Under the pieces are notes generated by a model, which had not been told where the DNA came from, did not search any database, and saw only the letters and a list, made by a program, of their open reading frames with translations. This document shows, piece by piece, positions 27,918-37,991 of a DNA stretch of 64,000 nt. Source of the DNA: Nitrososphaeraceae archaeon (lineage in GTDB: Archaea; Thermoproteota; Nitrososphaeria; Nitrososphaerales; Nitrososphaeraceae); NCBI GenBank assembly GCA_031316115.1, contig JALDRC010000006.1, positions 124,001 to 188,000 on the forward strand, given 5' to 3'. Position 1 is the stretch's first letter, and every line of letters begins with the position of its first letter. Position numbers and translations under genes: made by a program.

Positions 27918-28562
27918 TCAATCTAATGATGATCTTTTGTTACTAGTAGGATATGGATACTCCATATGACGAGCAGTTGCACGTCCGATATCAATTCCAA
28001 AAAAGTGTGTCACTAGTCGAAGAGCCAAATCTATACCAGCTGAAACACCAGCTGATGTAAAAATTGGTTCTGTTAATGTAAATCGTACATTTTTTAGAAT
28101 ATTTGCTTTTGGCGCTGATTTTTGAAGAAAATCAAAGGCTTGCCAATGAGTAGTTGCATCTCGTCCATCTAATAATCCAGCTTTGCCCAGAAGAGAAGAA
28201 CCTGTACATACTGAGGCGATCAATCTATCACTGGTGTTTTCAGGAAATTGATTGGATATCCAATTTAGTAAGATGATATTTTTTGATTCTTTACGTGTAC
28301 CCCATCCCCCAGGTACTATCAGTAAATCTAAATCGGGACAATCATCAAATGATACATCTGGAGTTAAACGTAGACCTCCAATAGCAACAATTTGTTTTTT
28401 AGTTTCAGATATTAAATATACCTTGAATGGGGATGATTGCTCTCGTCTTTTTTCTTCGTTTAAACGAGTAACAGCAAATACTTCAAAAGGTCCAGCGACA
28501 TCTAAAACTTCTACGTCATCAAAAATAAGAATTCCAACTTTTAATGGGAATTTTTTATTCAA
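27918..28562 (-). CDS. DJ-1/PfpI family protein (isonitrile hydratase-like)
   Basis: TTG start. The protein opens with VGILIFDDVEVLDVAGPFEVF, the DJ-1/PfpI strand and glutamate, has LLIVPGGWGTR, and carries the nucleophilic cysteine in SVCTGSSLLGKAGLLDGRDA, followed by TTHW. The end (TSAGVSAGIDLALRLV, then GRATARHMEYP) matches the subgroup close to isonitrile hydratase and the N-domain of GlxA/FtrA regulators, but no AraC HTH is fused here. Reaction could be isonitrile hydration or another Cys-dependent step; not determined by sequence alone. Confidence 0.87.
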   Translation of the reverse strand: MNKKFPLKVGILIFDDVEVLDVAGPFEVFAVTRLNEEKRREQSSPFKVYLISETKKQIVAIGGLRLTPDVSFDDCPDLDLLIVPGGWGTRKESKNIILLNWISNQFPENTSDRLIASVCTGSSLLGKAGLLDGRDATTHWQAFDFLQKSAPKANILKNVRFTLTEPIFTSAGVSAGIDLALRLVTHFFGIDIGRATARHMEYPYPTSNKRSSLD

Positions 28563-28995
28563 TGTTTATCATTAAATAAAATATGATTTTTAATATTTCC
28601 TTCACAACTTAAAAATTGATGACAATGAATAAACATACTAGATGAAGGCTATATGATTTTGAATATATAATTATTTGATATTAGCATGATAAATCTAAAT
28701 GATAGAAATGATATATTACTTCGATTGAGATATTTTTAAAGTTTATAAATTTATAAATCTAGTAATTTGACACTATCCTACATGGAAATATATATAATAA
28801 ATCCAAAACTAGATTTCAATTGTGTTATTAATAAATACTAATCAGAAGAGAACAAGTAGTTACCAATATTTCAAACCAAAGCTATTTTCCGGATATAGTA
28901 TAATTGCAACAAACAATTTATGAAAATATTATCTCATTACAATGAATCTGTAAAATGAGATAAGAAAAATAATATTATTATGTATAGAAATATGT
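28563..28995. other. Intergenic, no feature recognised
   Basis: About 430 bases of AT-rich sequence between two minus-strand genes. It contains the promoter of the DJ-1 gene; no other signal seen. Confidence 0.3.
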
Positions 28996-30078
28996 TTATG
29001 GTTTTACCTCATAGATGATGTTAAATGGTGTTTGGGTTGCACGTCTGAATTTTGTAAATCCTGCCGCCTCCACTATTTCCTTTATTCTTTTCTCACCTGC
29101 TTGTGCACCTAACGCAGGACCGTTGTCTGCCAAAGAATTTGGAACACATACAAGAGTGGATGCCGCATAAAATGTTCTTCCAATTAATGTGAGATTGTCT
29201 TCTACTTTATCATTGGCCAGAGGTTCCACTATCATACAAGTACCATCTGGTTTTAGTGACTGCTTCGCAAATCTCATAGCTCCTATAGGATCTCCCATAT
29301 CATGCAAACAATCGAAAAAAGTAATAAGATCATAATCATTACCTATGGATTTATCATTGGCGGATACTGCAATAAATTCTATATTTTCTAATACTCCTTC
29401 CTTTTTAGATTCATCTTTAGCTTTTTCAATAGAAGGACCATGATTATCAAAACCATAGAATTGAGAATTGGGATATGCTTTAGCCATAATAATTGTCGAG
29501 ATTCCATATCCACATCCGATATCTGCAACTTTTGCACCTTGTTTTAGTTTTTCTTCAACTTTATCAAGTGATGGAATCCATGAACTTACAAGATTTCCGA
29601 CATAACTAGGTTTAAAAAATCTGGCAGTACCTTCGAAGAGATCATGATGATGTTCACCCCATCTAAATCCCTTTCCACTTTTGAACATCTCTACAAATTT
29701 TTCTTCGTCTTTAAACAAAGATCGCAATGATTGATACGCACCATGTATGTACACTGGGCTATTCTCATCTGCCAATGCCATTGCTTGTTCTGGTGGAAGA
29801 GTATATTTTCCATCTTCAGGATTATAAGTTACATATCCTCCTGCTGCTTGATTTGCAAGCCATTCTCTGACATAACGTTCATGTGTGTTAGTCTTTTTTG
29901 CTAGCTCTTCAGATGTAATAGGATGTCCTGCTTCTGCCATTGCCTTGTATAATCCGAGTCGCTCTCCAAGAATTATAAGCATCGAACTATAAGACCCGGC
30001 AATATCTACAATAGCTTTTTGCATAAACTCTTGTAATTTTTGTTCATCTATTGTTTTTCCAGTATTTTCTGCTTGCAT
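28996..30078 (-). CDS. Winged-helix / class I SAM-dependent methyltransferase, copy 1
   Basis: The N-terminal 100 residues form a winged-helix dimerisation domain (GERLGLYKAMAEAGHPITSE, LAKKTNTHERYVREWLANQA), followed by a Rossmann methyltransferase with motif I VADIGCGYGISTIIMAKAYP, the acidic strand end FYGFDNHG, and LITFFDCLHDMGDP. This architecture matches the Rv2258c-like group; small-molecule methylation is expected, with no known substrate. A close paralogue with the same order is at 52653-53750. The ATG at 30078 is well placed. No operon partner. Confidence 0.87.
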   Translation of the reverse strand: MQAENTGKTIDEQKLQEFMQKAIVDIAGSYSSMLIILGERLGLYKAMAEAGHPITSEELAKKTNTHERYVREWLANQAAGGYVTYNPEDGKYTLPPEQAMALADENSPVYIHGAYQSLRSLFKDEEKFVEMFKSGKGFRWGEHHHDLFEGTARFFKPSYVGNLVSSWIPSLDKVEEKLKQGAKVADIGCGYGISTIIMAKAYPNSQFYGFDNHGPSIEKAKDESKKEGVLENIEFIAVSANDKSIGNDYDLITFFDCLHDMGDPIGAMRFAKQSLKPDGTCMIVEPLANDKVEDNLTLIGRTFYAASTLVCVPNSLADNGPALGAQAGEKRIKEIVEAAGFTKFRRATQTPFNIIYEVKP

Positions 30079-30380
30079 TTTGTAATTAAATAAAGTATTA
30101 TAGAATATTTAATCTTTTAATTCATTTAAAAACACGTTTGATCATTCTATATAATTGTTGAATTTAATTGATATTTCCGCATTTCCTTGAATTAAATTGA
30201 GGTTTTGTATACTTTATACTGGTCACATCATTGAATATGAGTCAAATTAAAGTTCAAATAAAGAAAATAAACCGCTTGATCTTTTTGTTAAAAATATTAA
30301 ATTTTATTTTACCTTAGTAAAATAGGATTTTGGTCTAACTTAATATTAAGCTCATTTGATCATAGAAATGGAAGGGTAAA
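30079..30380. other. Intergenic, no feature recognised
   Basis: About 300 bases holding the promoter region of the methyltransferase gene; nothing else seen. Confidence 0.3.
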
Positions 30381-30578
30381 TTACATATGTTTTAATTCTA
30401 TTCCTCTTGCTTTTAACACTTCACAGACATTTATTGGGATTCTGATTGTACTTTTATCTACTCCGTCAAAACATACATCTAAATCATATATGAGTATTCC
30501 AAAAGCTTTACTCATTTCGTCTTCGGTGGAAAAAGATACAGTACAACGAACATCTTTTATATCATCCTGTTGATGCAA
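30381..30578 (-). CDS. Small soluble hypothetical protein (65 aa)
   Basis: A compact acidic protein without signal or membrane segment: a strand (VRCTVSFSTEDEMSKAFG), a second strand around ILIYDLDVCFDG, and a final helix (VCEVLKARGIELKH). The balanced composition and clear alpha/beta pattern support a real gene. Family not recognised; it stands alone between noncoding stretches. Confidence 0.55.
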   Translation of the reverse strand: MHQQDDIKDVRCTVSFSTEDEMSKAFGILIYDLDVCFDGVDKSTIRIPINVCEVLKARGIELKHM

Positions 30579-31001
30579 AATTGTTCCAATAATAATATGC
30601 TTTTGTTCTAATTAAGAGATTTTATTATATTTTCAAGTATTTTCTATAATAATGTATTTTATCTAAATTTGTAATATTCAAATCTCCGGGAATCTCTTTA
30701 TTTTTGAATATATATTTATCGAATTTTAGAACACTATAAATCGTTAGCGATAGAAATCCCATAAATGAAGGTTTGAGAATATTGTTATAAATTATTTATT
30801 ACATATATCTATGTTTGACTAGAAGAAAAGAGTTAAAATGCAGATTTTGATTTTTTTCAAGATTATTCTATCGATGAAATTTATTAGAATTAATGAGTAG
30901 TTCTAATTCAATTTTTTATGGGTATATCATTTAATACTATAATGTATTTATAGCAAATAAGGGAATTTATAAATAAGAATTATGACGAAATATTATAGTA
31001 C
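30579..31001. other. Intergenic between divergent genes
   Basis: Divergent promoters for the 30381 (minus) and 31002 (plus) genes should lie here. No specific motif was assigned. Confidence 0.3.
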
Positions 31002-31961
31002 ATGAGTTACAATTTAGTATTATATGGAATTTTAGTTTTAACCTTTTCTATGTTAATGTCTTCTGAAAATGTTCATAGTGAAAGTAATGTTACAGAATAT
31101 AAATTTTTGTTCAAATTTGGCGGGAATGATAGTGGAAAAGGCCAATTATCTTCGCCACACAGTATATATATTGATAAATCAGGAAACGTTTATGTTACTG
31201 ATACAGGTAACGATCAGATTAAGAAATATGATCTAGATGGAAAATTTATTTTAGGTTGGGGAAAAGAAGGTAATAACTCTGGTGACTTTGATAAATTACA
31301 TGATGTAGCTGTAGATCCTTCTGGAAAATATGTTTATACACTTGAATTAAAAAATCACAGAGTACAAAAATTTGATGATAAGGGTAATTTTATTTTAAAA
31401 TGGGGATTTGAAAATACTGGTGGAAAAGGTGCTGAAAGAACACCTCATCAGTTGGCTGTTGATTATAATGGATCTGTCTATTTAACTGACAAGAATTCTC
31501 ATCAGATCTTAAAATTTGATGATAAGGGTAATTTTATAAAATCTTTTGGTTCTGAAGGTACAGGGAAAGGACAGTTTAATGAACCGCATGGAATTGTTTT
31601 TGATACCAACAACACTATGTTTATCACAGATATGAAAAATTCCAGGATTCAGGTTTTTGATAAAAATTTTACGTTCTTAAAACAATGGGGTTCATTTGGG
31701 AATGAATCTGGTCAATTCTCTGCCACTGCACCTGGTATAGCTCTTTACGAAAAAGATGGTTTAGTTTTTGTAATGGATAAAACTTATACAAATTTTCAAG
31801 TATTTGATAAGGATGGCAAATTCATAAGCAAATTTGGAGCGAAGGGTAAGAAAGATGGAAATTTTAATAGGCCCGAGGATATTGCGATAGATCCATCAGG
31901 AAGAGTTTTTGTTTCTGATACCGGTAATTCACGAATACAAGTATTTGAGCATGTAAAATAG
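31002..31961 (+). CDS. Secreted NHL-repeat beta-propeller protein
   Basis: A signal peptide (NLVLYGILVLTFSMLMSSEN) is followed by six NHL repeats of about 45-50 residues. Each has the G.FxxPxxIxxDxxGxVYVxDxxNxRIQxF form, for example SPHSIYIDKSGNVYVTDTGN at the first blade and RPEDIAIDPSGRVFVSDTGN at the last. Such six-bladed propellers bind proteins or act as lyases; no catalytic residues can be assigned. The last repeat closes the ring at the C-terminus, so the protein looks complete. An extracellular binding role is likely. Confidence 0.87.
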   Translation: MSYNLVLYGILVLTFSMLMSSENVHSESNVTEYKFLFKFGGNDSGKGQLSSPHSIYIDKSGNVYVTDTGNDQIKKYDLDGKFILGWGKEGNNSGDFDKLHDVAVDPSGKYVYTLELKNHRVQKFDDKGNFILKWGFENTGGKGAERTPHQLAVDYNGSVYLTDKNSHQILKFDDKGNFIKSFGSEGTGKGQFNEPHGIVFDTNNTMFITDMKNSRIQVFDKNFTFLKQWGSFGNESGQFSATAPGIALYEKDGLVFVMDKTYTNFQVFDKDGKFISKFGAKGKKDGNFNRPEDIAIDPSGRVFVSDTGNSRIQVFEHVK

Positions 31962-32639
31962 TAATTATTACTGCTTTAAATTTTCAAATACTTCAATAGA
32001 TAGTATTCTATTGTTTATGATTTATAGGATTAGTTAATAACTAATACAATCTCATGAGTTAAAACAATAGATAGCAAATTGCAGTATCAGTAAAATTGAT
32101 CTTTTCCTATATGTATAGATCATGGTGCAAATATTTATAGGAACAATTCTCAAACATGAAAGGAATATTTATTGATATTGCTTTATTTTTTTATTTTAAA
32201 ATGGATTGTTATATTCAAAGAGGACCTAAATAATATATTTAGATAGATAATTTTGAGTTTAATTTTTCCTAAAACTTTTAAACTTTAAATTATTAAGATT
32301 GTTTTATTTTGGAAGTGAGTAAAAAGATATCCAATTATCTTTTATAGATTCTTAATTTAAGATTATATTTACCTCTTTGTACGAAAAATAATCGTTACTA
32401 GCTATACTATCTATATAAATAGATACAATGAATTATATCCAATTATAAAAATAGAGTAGATTACCTCACTTTAATCTACATTGATATACTGATTTAAACT
32501 TTCTATTCTGTCTTTAAAATAGCGGTAGGTTAACTCATTCGATCAAACTTTTTTCCGATGAATAATGTATATATATAGTAATTTAATCGCAATATACAGT
32601 AGAATTTATCACACCATATTCCGTGGTTTGTATAGATAT
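31962..32639. other. Intergenic, no feature recognised
   Basis: AT-rich sequence between the NHL gene and an IS6 remnant. No coding frame or repeat stood out. Confidence 0.3.
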
Positions 32640-32965
32640 GATTTTTTCAGTATTAAAATACAAGAGGTCTATAAAATTTTCTGTAACTAGCTTGTTTCTT
32701 CTCAAATATTGATTCTAAGCATAGAAAATTGAATTGCTTCAATACAAAACCCTGACCAAAATTTTTCACATCAATCTGTATAACTGTTTCATCTATGAAA
32801 AAATGTACTTTTTTGTAAATTTGAGGATCCAGATTATTATGTATAATTACAACATAAACATAATAACTTCTCTTTTCCTCATACAATTAACGCTTTAGCT
32901 GTATTGTGTAAACTAAACCCAAGAAAAAATAGGTATGAGAATACATTTTTATAAAATAAGTTCTT
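32640..32965 (-). pseudogene. IS6-family transposase remnant (N-terminal half)
   Basis: The minus strand retains HFFIDETVIQIDVKNFGQGF and FNFLCLESIFEKKQASYRKF, aligning with VIDETVIQIGNQHFWLWIC and the following CLESIF-like stretch of the copy at 61145-61744. A region upstream resembles the YLFFLGLSLHN part with stops. The catalytic C-terminal half is gone. No terminal repeats were seen. Confidence 0.6.
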
Positions 32966-33110
32966 TTTTTATCTAATTTTATACATTTATTAAACATTAT
33001 ATTCTCAGAATACCTCTTTCCAAATTAATAGATCTGTTTAATCGTTATTATCTATCAATATCATAGGGGTTACAAAATAAATATATGTTCATGATGGAGG
33101 TAAATTAATT

Positions 33111-33833
33111 TCAATCCAAATTTAAAATTCGTTTCACCAGATTTGGATATTTTTCTGGTTGTTGATAAACTTGATATAACTTGTTGTAAAGATCTCTAGT
33201 GTTGAATTTTTGCCCAAACAACTCACAGGCTTTTTTGTAATCAAATTCATTCATAATCCAATTTATTTTCGTTGGTATTTTGTACTCATTATGAGGATTA
33301 AGAAAATTCAGAAATAAATCTTTGTTTTCCTTGTATTCATGTAATTCTTTTTTCGTGACTTTGTATACATTATACAATCTATTTATTTCTTCTTCCAGTT
33401 TTTGTCGCTCCCCTAATTTATCCTCCATCAAATAAAAAAGATCTTCGATTTTTATCCCGATACTTTTTTCATAAGTCAAAAGTGATGATAGACGATGAAA
33501 GAAATTTTCGAGATCGAGATCAAATCTAAAACTTTCTGTATTCATATGGTCTAACATTTGGATCACAAATTCACATTTAATATTATACCTTTTCAGCCAT
33601 AGCAGGAAATGAATAGCTTCGAAAATTTTAGATAAAGATAGACCATTATTTTTTATAGTTTGCGATAATAATCGTAACTCTTCAAATTCTTTTCTTTCCG
33701 ATTTTAAAGATTCAAGAACATTCGAGATACTTCCTAGTGAAATTCCTGACTCCCTAGAAATTTCCCTGTGAGAAAATCCATTGAGATAAGACGTGATTAT
33801 TTCTAGTTTTAATTGAGGAGGTATCGGACGCAT
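33111..33833 (-). CDS. HTH DNA-binding protein with coiled coil
   Basis: Residues 5-45 are a homeodomain-like HTH of the resolvase/transposase type (PPQLKLEIITSYLNGFSHRE followed by ISRESGISLGSISNVLESL). The middle is helical and leucine/lysine-rich, with a probable coiled coil at about 135-180 (ERQKLEEEINRLYNVYKVTK). The C-terminus (FDYKKACELFGQKFNTRDLY) is unfamiliar. There are no catalytic transposase residues. The promoter side carries ten 11-bp tandem repeats (33964-34073), about 130 bases before the ATG, which makes autoregulation or a structural DNA-binding role plausible. Confidence 0.7.
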   Translation of the reverse strand: MRPIPPQLKLEIITSYLNGFSHREISRESGISLGSISNVLESLKSERKEFEELRLLSQTIKNNGLSLSKIFEAIHFLLWLKRYNIKCEFVIQMLDHMNTESFRFDLDLENFFHRLSSLLTYEKSIGIKIEDLFYLMEDKLGERQKLEEEINRLYNVYKVTKKELHEYKENKDLFLNFLNPHNEYKIPTKINWIMNEFDYKKACELFGQKFNTRDLYNKLYQVYQQPEKYPNLVKRILNLD

Positions 33834-33963
33834 AGTGGCTGTATAGAAAAATTATTTTTAAATGATCTCATGATTTTCTTAGCAAGATATATTATTATTT
33901 TAAAAATATATTTTACTTAATATTGCGAAAATTTATCAGGTTTTGAAAAGTATAGGGATTGGA

Positions 33964-34073
33964 TTTGAACAGTATTTGAACAGTATTTGAACAGTATTTG
34001 AACAGTATTTGAACAGTATTTGAACAGTATTTGAACAGTATTTGAACAGTATTTGAACAGTATTTGAACAGTA
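33964..34073. repeat. Ten perfect 11-bp tandem repeats (iteron-like)
   Basis: The unit TTTGAACAGTA occurs ten times head to tail without a mismatch, 110 bases in total. One unit is close to one DNA helical turn, so every copy presents the same face. The array lies between the 3' end of the radical SAM gene and the start of the HTH/coiled-coil gene, both on the minus strand. Confidence 0.97.
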
Positions 34074-34211
34074 TTAAGTTAAATATTCATCTCCTGATTT
34101 TGAAAAAAAAGAAAAATAATCTCTACAATGTTATATTTTGATTTTCATACCTTGTTCATCTGTATTTTCTTGCCTTAAAAGAGAGATATCTAATTCTTAT
34201 TAATTATCTTA

Positions 34212-35585
34212 TTATGGAAAGCACATTTTTTCATATGATAATGGTTTAAAGTTAAGATTCAAGTCATTCGCATATCTGTATGCCGTTTTTAATTCATTTT
34301 CGGTAGGGGACCTTGAAATTTCCTTATAACTTTCTTTAAAGTGAGGTGACAAAGGGTCACATAGATTGTCTGGATGATATTGATCCATGATATTAAGCTG
34401 AATGTCTGGCATATTTTTTGCAATCCAATCTAGGATTGGTTTTGTACAACACTCTAAATGGTTAGGCATTATTAGATGACGGACTATGAAATCTTCTCCC
34501 CATTCATGTATATGTTTTAGGTTGGTAGTTACAGTTTCCCAGTACCAGGGAGTTCGAGAAAGTTCCAAGGCACATTTGCCAGGTCCGAATTTCAAGTCTG
34601 GTAGCCAAGCGTCCATAATGGTACGTAGAATATTAGTTGTCTCAGTACTCATAAAGAAGTTTGAATTCCAAATTTGAGGGCTATTGAACATTGAATTTTT
34701 ATAAAATGCATTTGCTGTGTTTTGCGAAAATGAATCGTTGAAATATTTATCAGACTTTATGGATTCAATATAATTAATGTTCTTCTTAATGTTAGTGCTA
34801 TTTATCCAGGTTATTTCAAATGAGTCAAGGATGTTTATTGCCTGTGTAATAGTATGAAGATGGATGGTTGGATCCCCTCCAACCCAGTTGATATTATGGC
34901 ACCCTTCCATTCTAAGTTGCCAAACCATAAGCGCTAAATTATATGGGGTAATGGGTATCCCATTTTCCTTGTCTGTGCTTATATCACCATTTTGACAAAA
35001 TGAACATCTCATATTACAGCTTGTAAAGAAAATTGTACCTGATCCATTAGTTCCCCTGAAAATAATTTCTTCGCCGCGGTGATGAAAATAACTGCCTACT
35101 CTGGATGTTGATTCTAGCTGACAAGTACCCACTTTTTTCTTCTTTAATCTAGAATTAGAAATTTTTTTTTCAAGGTTTTCTTTCTGATCGAGTGATCTAT
35201 CTATCCTACAATTCCAGCGGCAAAAGTTGCAGTGTGTTAGCATTCTTTTAACGAGCTCAACATTCAAATCTAAAAGGGATGTTTTTCTTTGGTGGATTAT
35301 TTCAGGTTTGAGATCAGTGTTACCGGATTTTATCAATTTCCATTTTTCTAAGAAATCTTCCGTTAGGTTTGTTAGCTCTTCCCAAAGATCTTGTTCATTT
35401 ACATTAGTTAAGTTAGGAAATTTACAAGGTATTGATCTACAAATTAGGTATTTAGCAGGCATATGGTTTAAGGATACCGCTAAATACCAAGGCAGGCTGT
35501 TTCCTCTGTTCTCTGTTAGCAGTTTCCATATGTACAACGATTCAAACTTTCTAAAATTATTGTTATTCTGAAATGGAGATATCAT
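34212..35585 (-). CDS. Radical SAM protein of the PflX type (COG1313)
   Basis: A 457-residue iron-sulfur enzyme. An N-terminal cysteine set (THCNFCRWNCRIDR, then VGTCQLES) comes first. Then RGEEIIFRGTNGSGTIFFTS leads into the radical SAM cluster motif CNMRCSFC (Cx3Cx2C) and QNGDIST, and then INWVGGDPTIHLHTI. The order H.GEE...GSGTIFF..CN..C.xCQN matches COG1313/PflX proteins, related to pyruvate formate-lyase activating enzyme. The later PDLKFGPGKCALELS and NHLECCTKPILDWI parts belong to the same family. Length is longer than usual because of a Ser/Asn-rich insert at about 265-305. Target unknown. Confidence 0.85.
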   Translation of the reverse strand: MISPFQNNNNFRKFESLYIWKLLTENRGNSLPWYLAVSLNHMPAKYLICRSIPCKFPNLTNVNEQDLWEELTNLTEDFLEKWKLIKSGNTDLKPEIIHQRKTSLLDLNVELVKRMLTHCNFCRWNCRIDRSLDQKENLEKKISNSRLKKKKVGTCQLESTSRVGSYFHHRGEEIIFRGTNGSGTIFFTSCNMRCSFCQNGDISTDKENGIPITPYNLALMVWQLRMEGCHNINWVGGDPTIHLHTITQAINILDSFEITWINSTNIKKNINYIESIKSDKYFNDSFSQNTANAFYKNSMFNSPQIWNSNFFMSTETTNILRTIMDAWLPDLKFGPGKCALELSRTPWYWETVTTNLKHIHEWGEDFIVRHLIMPNHLECCTKPILDWIAKNMPDIQLNIMDQYHPDNLCDPLSPHFKESYKEISRSPTENELKTAYRYANDLNLNFKPLSYEKMCFP

Positions 35586-36100
35586 AATACATATTATAAT
35601 ATCGTTATAGCAATATATTTGACAAGATTTATTTAATTTGAGTTAAAACTGATCTTAATTTCTTGAAGATATTTTATGTTGATAATACGATTAATACTCA
35701 ATAAATATAATGAGAAATTCCTAACATGTACTTGATTGTTGTAGGATTATATTTTGACTTTGTATTTTTATTATCGATAAATTTAATCCAATAATAAAAA
35801 ATACTTAGAATCAGGAACATAGAAATAGGCTTCATATATATCATTAAAAATTCGATTCTAGATTTGCATAATTAAAATATGTAATATGGTTGACTATATC
35901 TGTACATTCAATTACTTGATCCAAGAAAATCATTTAATATTCTTATTAGGAAGCGGTATTAACTAGGTTTAAACGCTATGAACCAGATCTTTATTACTAG
36001 GGCATTTTTCCATTTATCGTAAAGATATATAAATTAGTGATAATCAGTAAAAATTTGCAAAAATAAATTAAATATTTTAATTTTTTTCATACTATCCATA
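35586..36100. other. Intergenic, no feature recognised
   Basis: About 500 bases of AT-rich DNA between two minus-strand genes; holds the promoter of the radical SAM gene. Confidence 0.3.
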
Positions 36101-37411
36101 TTAATCTTGATCTTCGTCTTCTTCATCTGTGGCTTCATTTACTGTAATAGATACAGTAGCTTCATTAGAGTCAGTATCGCCGTCATTTGCGATAAATTTG
36201 AAAGAGTCTTTACCAGAAAAATCATCATCAGGAGTATAAGTAACTGTATTGGTGGATGGATCAATAGTACCCAATTTACCATCGGACGGGTCATCTACTA
36301 TTGTAAATGCTAGTTTATCTCCATCTGCATCATTTGCATTTAATTTTATATCTATCTGTTGATTTTGTGATGTAGTAACAGAAACATCTTGTGCTGTAGG
36401 TTGTACATTAGGTGCCTCCTGAGCTTCTACTTCTTCATCGGGGGCTTCTTCAGTCTGTATATCGTCAGACGGTTGTTCTTCTCCTACAATAGGCTCCTCT
36501 GTTATGGTAGTTTCATTAACGGTAGGAACCAATGGTTGTTCTTCTCCTACAATAGGCTCCTCTGTTATGGTAGTTTCATTAACGGTAGGAACCAATGGTT
36601 GTTCTTCTCCTACAATAGGCTCCTCTGTTATGGTAGTTTCATTAACGGTAGGAACAGATGACTCCATTATATCTTTAGTTTGATTGATAAAATCAAGAAC
36701 TTGTGTATCAGGAGTTTCAGCTGCTGAAATTTCATCGTCTTGTTCTACTTCAAAATCGTCTTCAGTTGCATTTAATAGTGCTTGAAGGTCTTCGGTTGCA
36801 TTTACCGTCGCAATTGTTTGGTTTTCAGATTCGGGAGCTAATTCTTGTGCTTGTAATATTAGTTCAAGATCTTGTAATATTTGTTCAGGATCTTTATTCT
36901 TAAATTTAATGTTTGATTCAAAATCAAAATCAGATACATCTTCTTCATCTTTTATAATTGTCCAGTTTTTTACGATTTCTTCAACTACATTTGAAATCGG
37001 ATCACCGGCCGATCGTTTTGTGGCCAATAAATTAGATCGGTTTTGCTCAAAATCGAAATCATCACTTAAAAAATCATTAATTTCGTCTTGTGTCAATAAT
37101 GGAAGTGGATCTTTGTCCAATGAGTCGTCTTCTCCTTGCCCATCATCATCAAATTCAAATCCACCAATAGAAAGAGATCCTAATCGTTCTGACGTTGATG
37201 GTGGTACAAAGGGAGCTGCATTACCAGCAAAGGATCTATCACTTTGAGCCACAACAGATGAATATGTTAAATCAGGTACAATGAGTAGGAAAATAGTTAG
37301 AAGTAATACATTCAAAAGAAAAATTTTTGATCTCACTTTTTTGTTAAAAAATAAACTTACTTCAATATAAACAATTCCTACCTTCTCCATAACAACAAAC
37401 CAGTGAATCAA
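36101..37411 (-). CDS. Secreted acidic protein with VNETTITEEP repeats and a cadherin/Ig-like domain
   Basis: A hydrophobic signal segment (IFLLNVLLLTIFLLIVPDLT) follows about 28 N-terminal residues; MEKVG at residue 8 may be the true start. The long middle (residues 60-340) is highly acidic and disordered and includes three tandem copies of a 21-residue unit with VPTVNETTITEEPIVGEEQP. The C-terminal 85 residues form a tandem-type cadherin/Ig domain (IDIKLNANDADGDKLAFTIV, VTYTPDDDFSGKDSFKFIAN), which normally binds Ca2+ at DADGD. The tail is poly-acidic. It is probably a cell-surface adhesin or spacer protein. Confidence 0.8.
   Translation of the reverse strand: MIHWFVVMEKVGIVYIEVSLFFNKKVRSKIFLLNVLLLTIFLLIVPDLTYSSVVAQSDRSFAGNAAPFVPPSTSERLGSLSIGGFEFDDDGQGEDDSLDKDPLPLLTQDEINDFLSDDFDFEQNRSNLLATKRSAGDPISNVVEEIVKNWTIIKDEEDVSDFDFESNIKFKNKDPEQILQDLELILQAQELAPESENQTIATVNATEDLQALLNATEDDFEVEQDDEISAAETPDTQVLDFINQTKDIMESSVPTVNETTITEEPIVGEEQPLVPTVNETTITEEPIVGEEQPLVPTVNETTITEEPIVGEEQPSDDIQTEEAPDEEVEAQEAPNVQPTAQDVSVTTSQNQQIDIKLNANDADGDKLAFTIVDDPSDGKLGTIDPSTNTVTYTPDDDFSGKDSFKFIANDGDTDSNEATVSITVNEATDEEDEDQD
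36471..36655. repeat. Three tandem 63-bp coding repeats
   Basis: Units start at 36471, 36534 and 36597. The first two are 63 bases, the third 59 bases before it diverges, and they look identical over nearly their full length. They encode 21-residue repeats in the secreted acidic protein. The perfect DNA identity suggests recent expansion. Confidence 0.93.
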
Positions 37412-37991
37412 ACATCTTTCACGATATTAATATAGTTGTTATCTAGTAATGGATTGGAATACGTATGTCCTATACAGGTTTTAAAGTAAATTCTTAAAAT
37501 CATTTTCCGTTGGATGAAAATCCAATATCAATCATTAATAATTACAGTAATTTAAAATAAGAATTTAAAGCGTCAATTGGACTTTAAGGATTCATAGCTG
37601 TTTTTTAAATCAAACGATATCAGTTTGTTAATTGGCATTTAATTGTAAAAGATTGAGTGAGCTTTGAGTTTGCGAGTGGAATGGTTTACTAGTTTCACCC
37701 TGATAAAACGTTTTATCATTTGTCTCAAAGATATTTGACAGTGAAAACATGTTTTATTTGTTCAAGATTATACTAAAAGAGGATCATTGCTTATCTAATA
37801 AACTAAACAAATACTATTTTGTTGAAATTTTTACTAAATGAATAGATAAAATCAATGATTTATAAAAAGAAAGATATAACTTTTTGTTGATGTTATCAGC
37901 TTTATGATTATGATCTATAGCCAAATACAATGCAGTTTATTATGATTTTTTCTCATTTTAATAAATAAAGACAAAAAGATTGTTTTAGTGC
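37412..37991. other. Intergenic, no clear feature
   Basis: About 580 bases. A palindrome-like stretch TGATAAAACGTTTTATCA at about 37699-37716 is a perfect 18-base inverted repeat and could be an operator or terminator for the 36101 gene; nothing else stood out. Confidence 0.4.

Noticed and set aside
33964-34073. CRISPR array
   Set aside because: The 11-bp units are directly adjacent with no spacers, so this is a simple tandem repeat.
36389-37247. Plus-strand frames of 66-112 codons opposite the secreted acidic protein
   Set aside because: They are antisense shadows of a repetitive acidic coding region; composition is F/S/Y-rich low complexity with no start signals.
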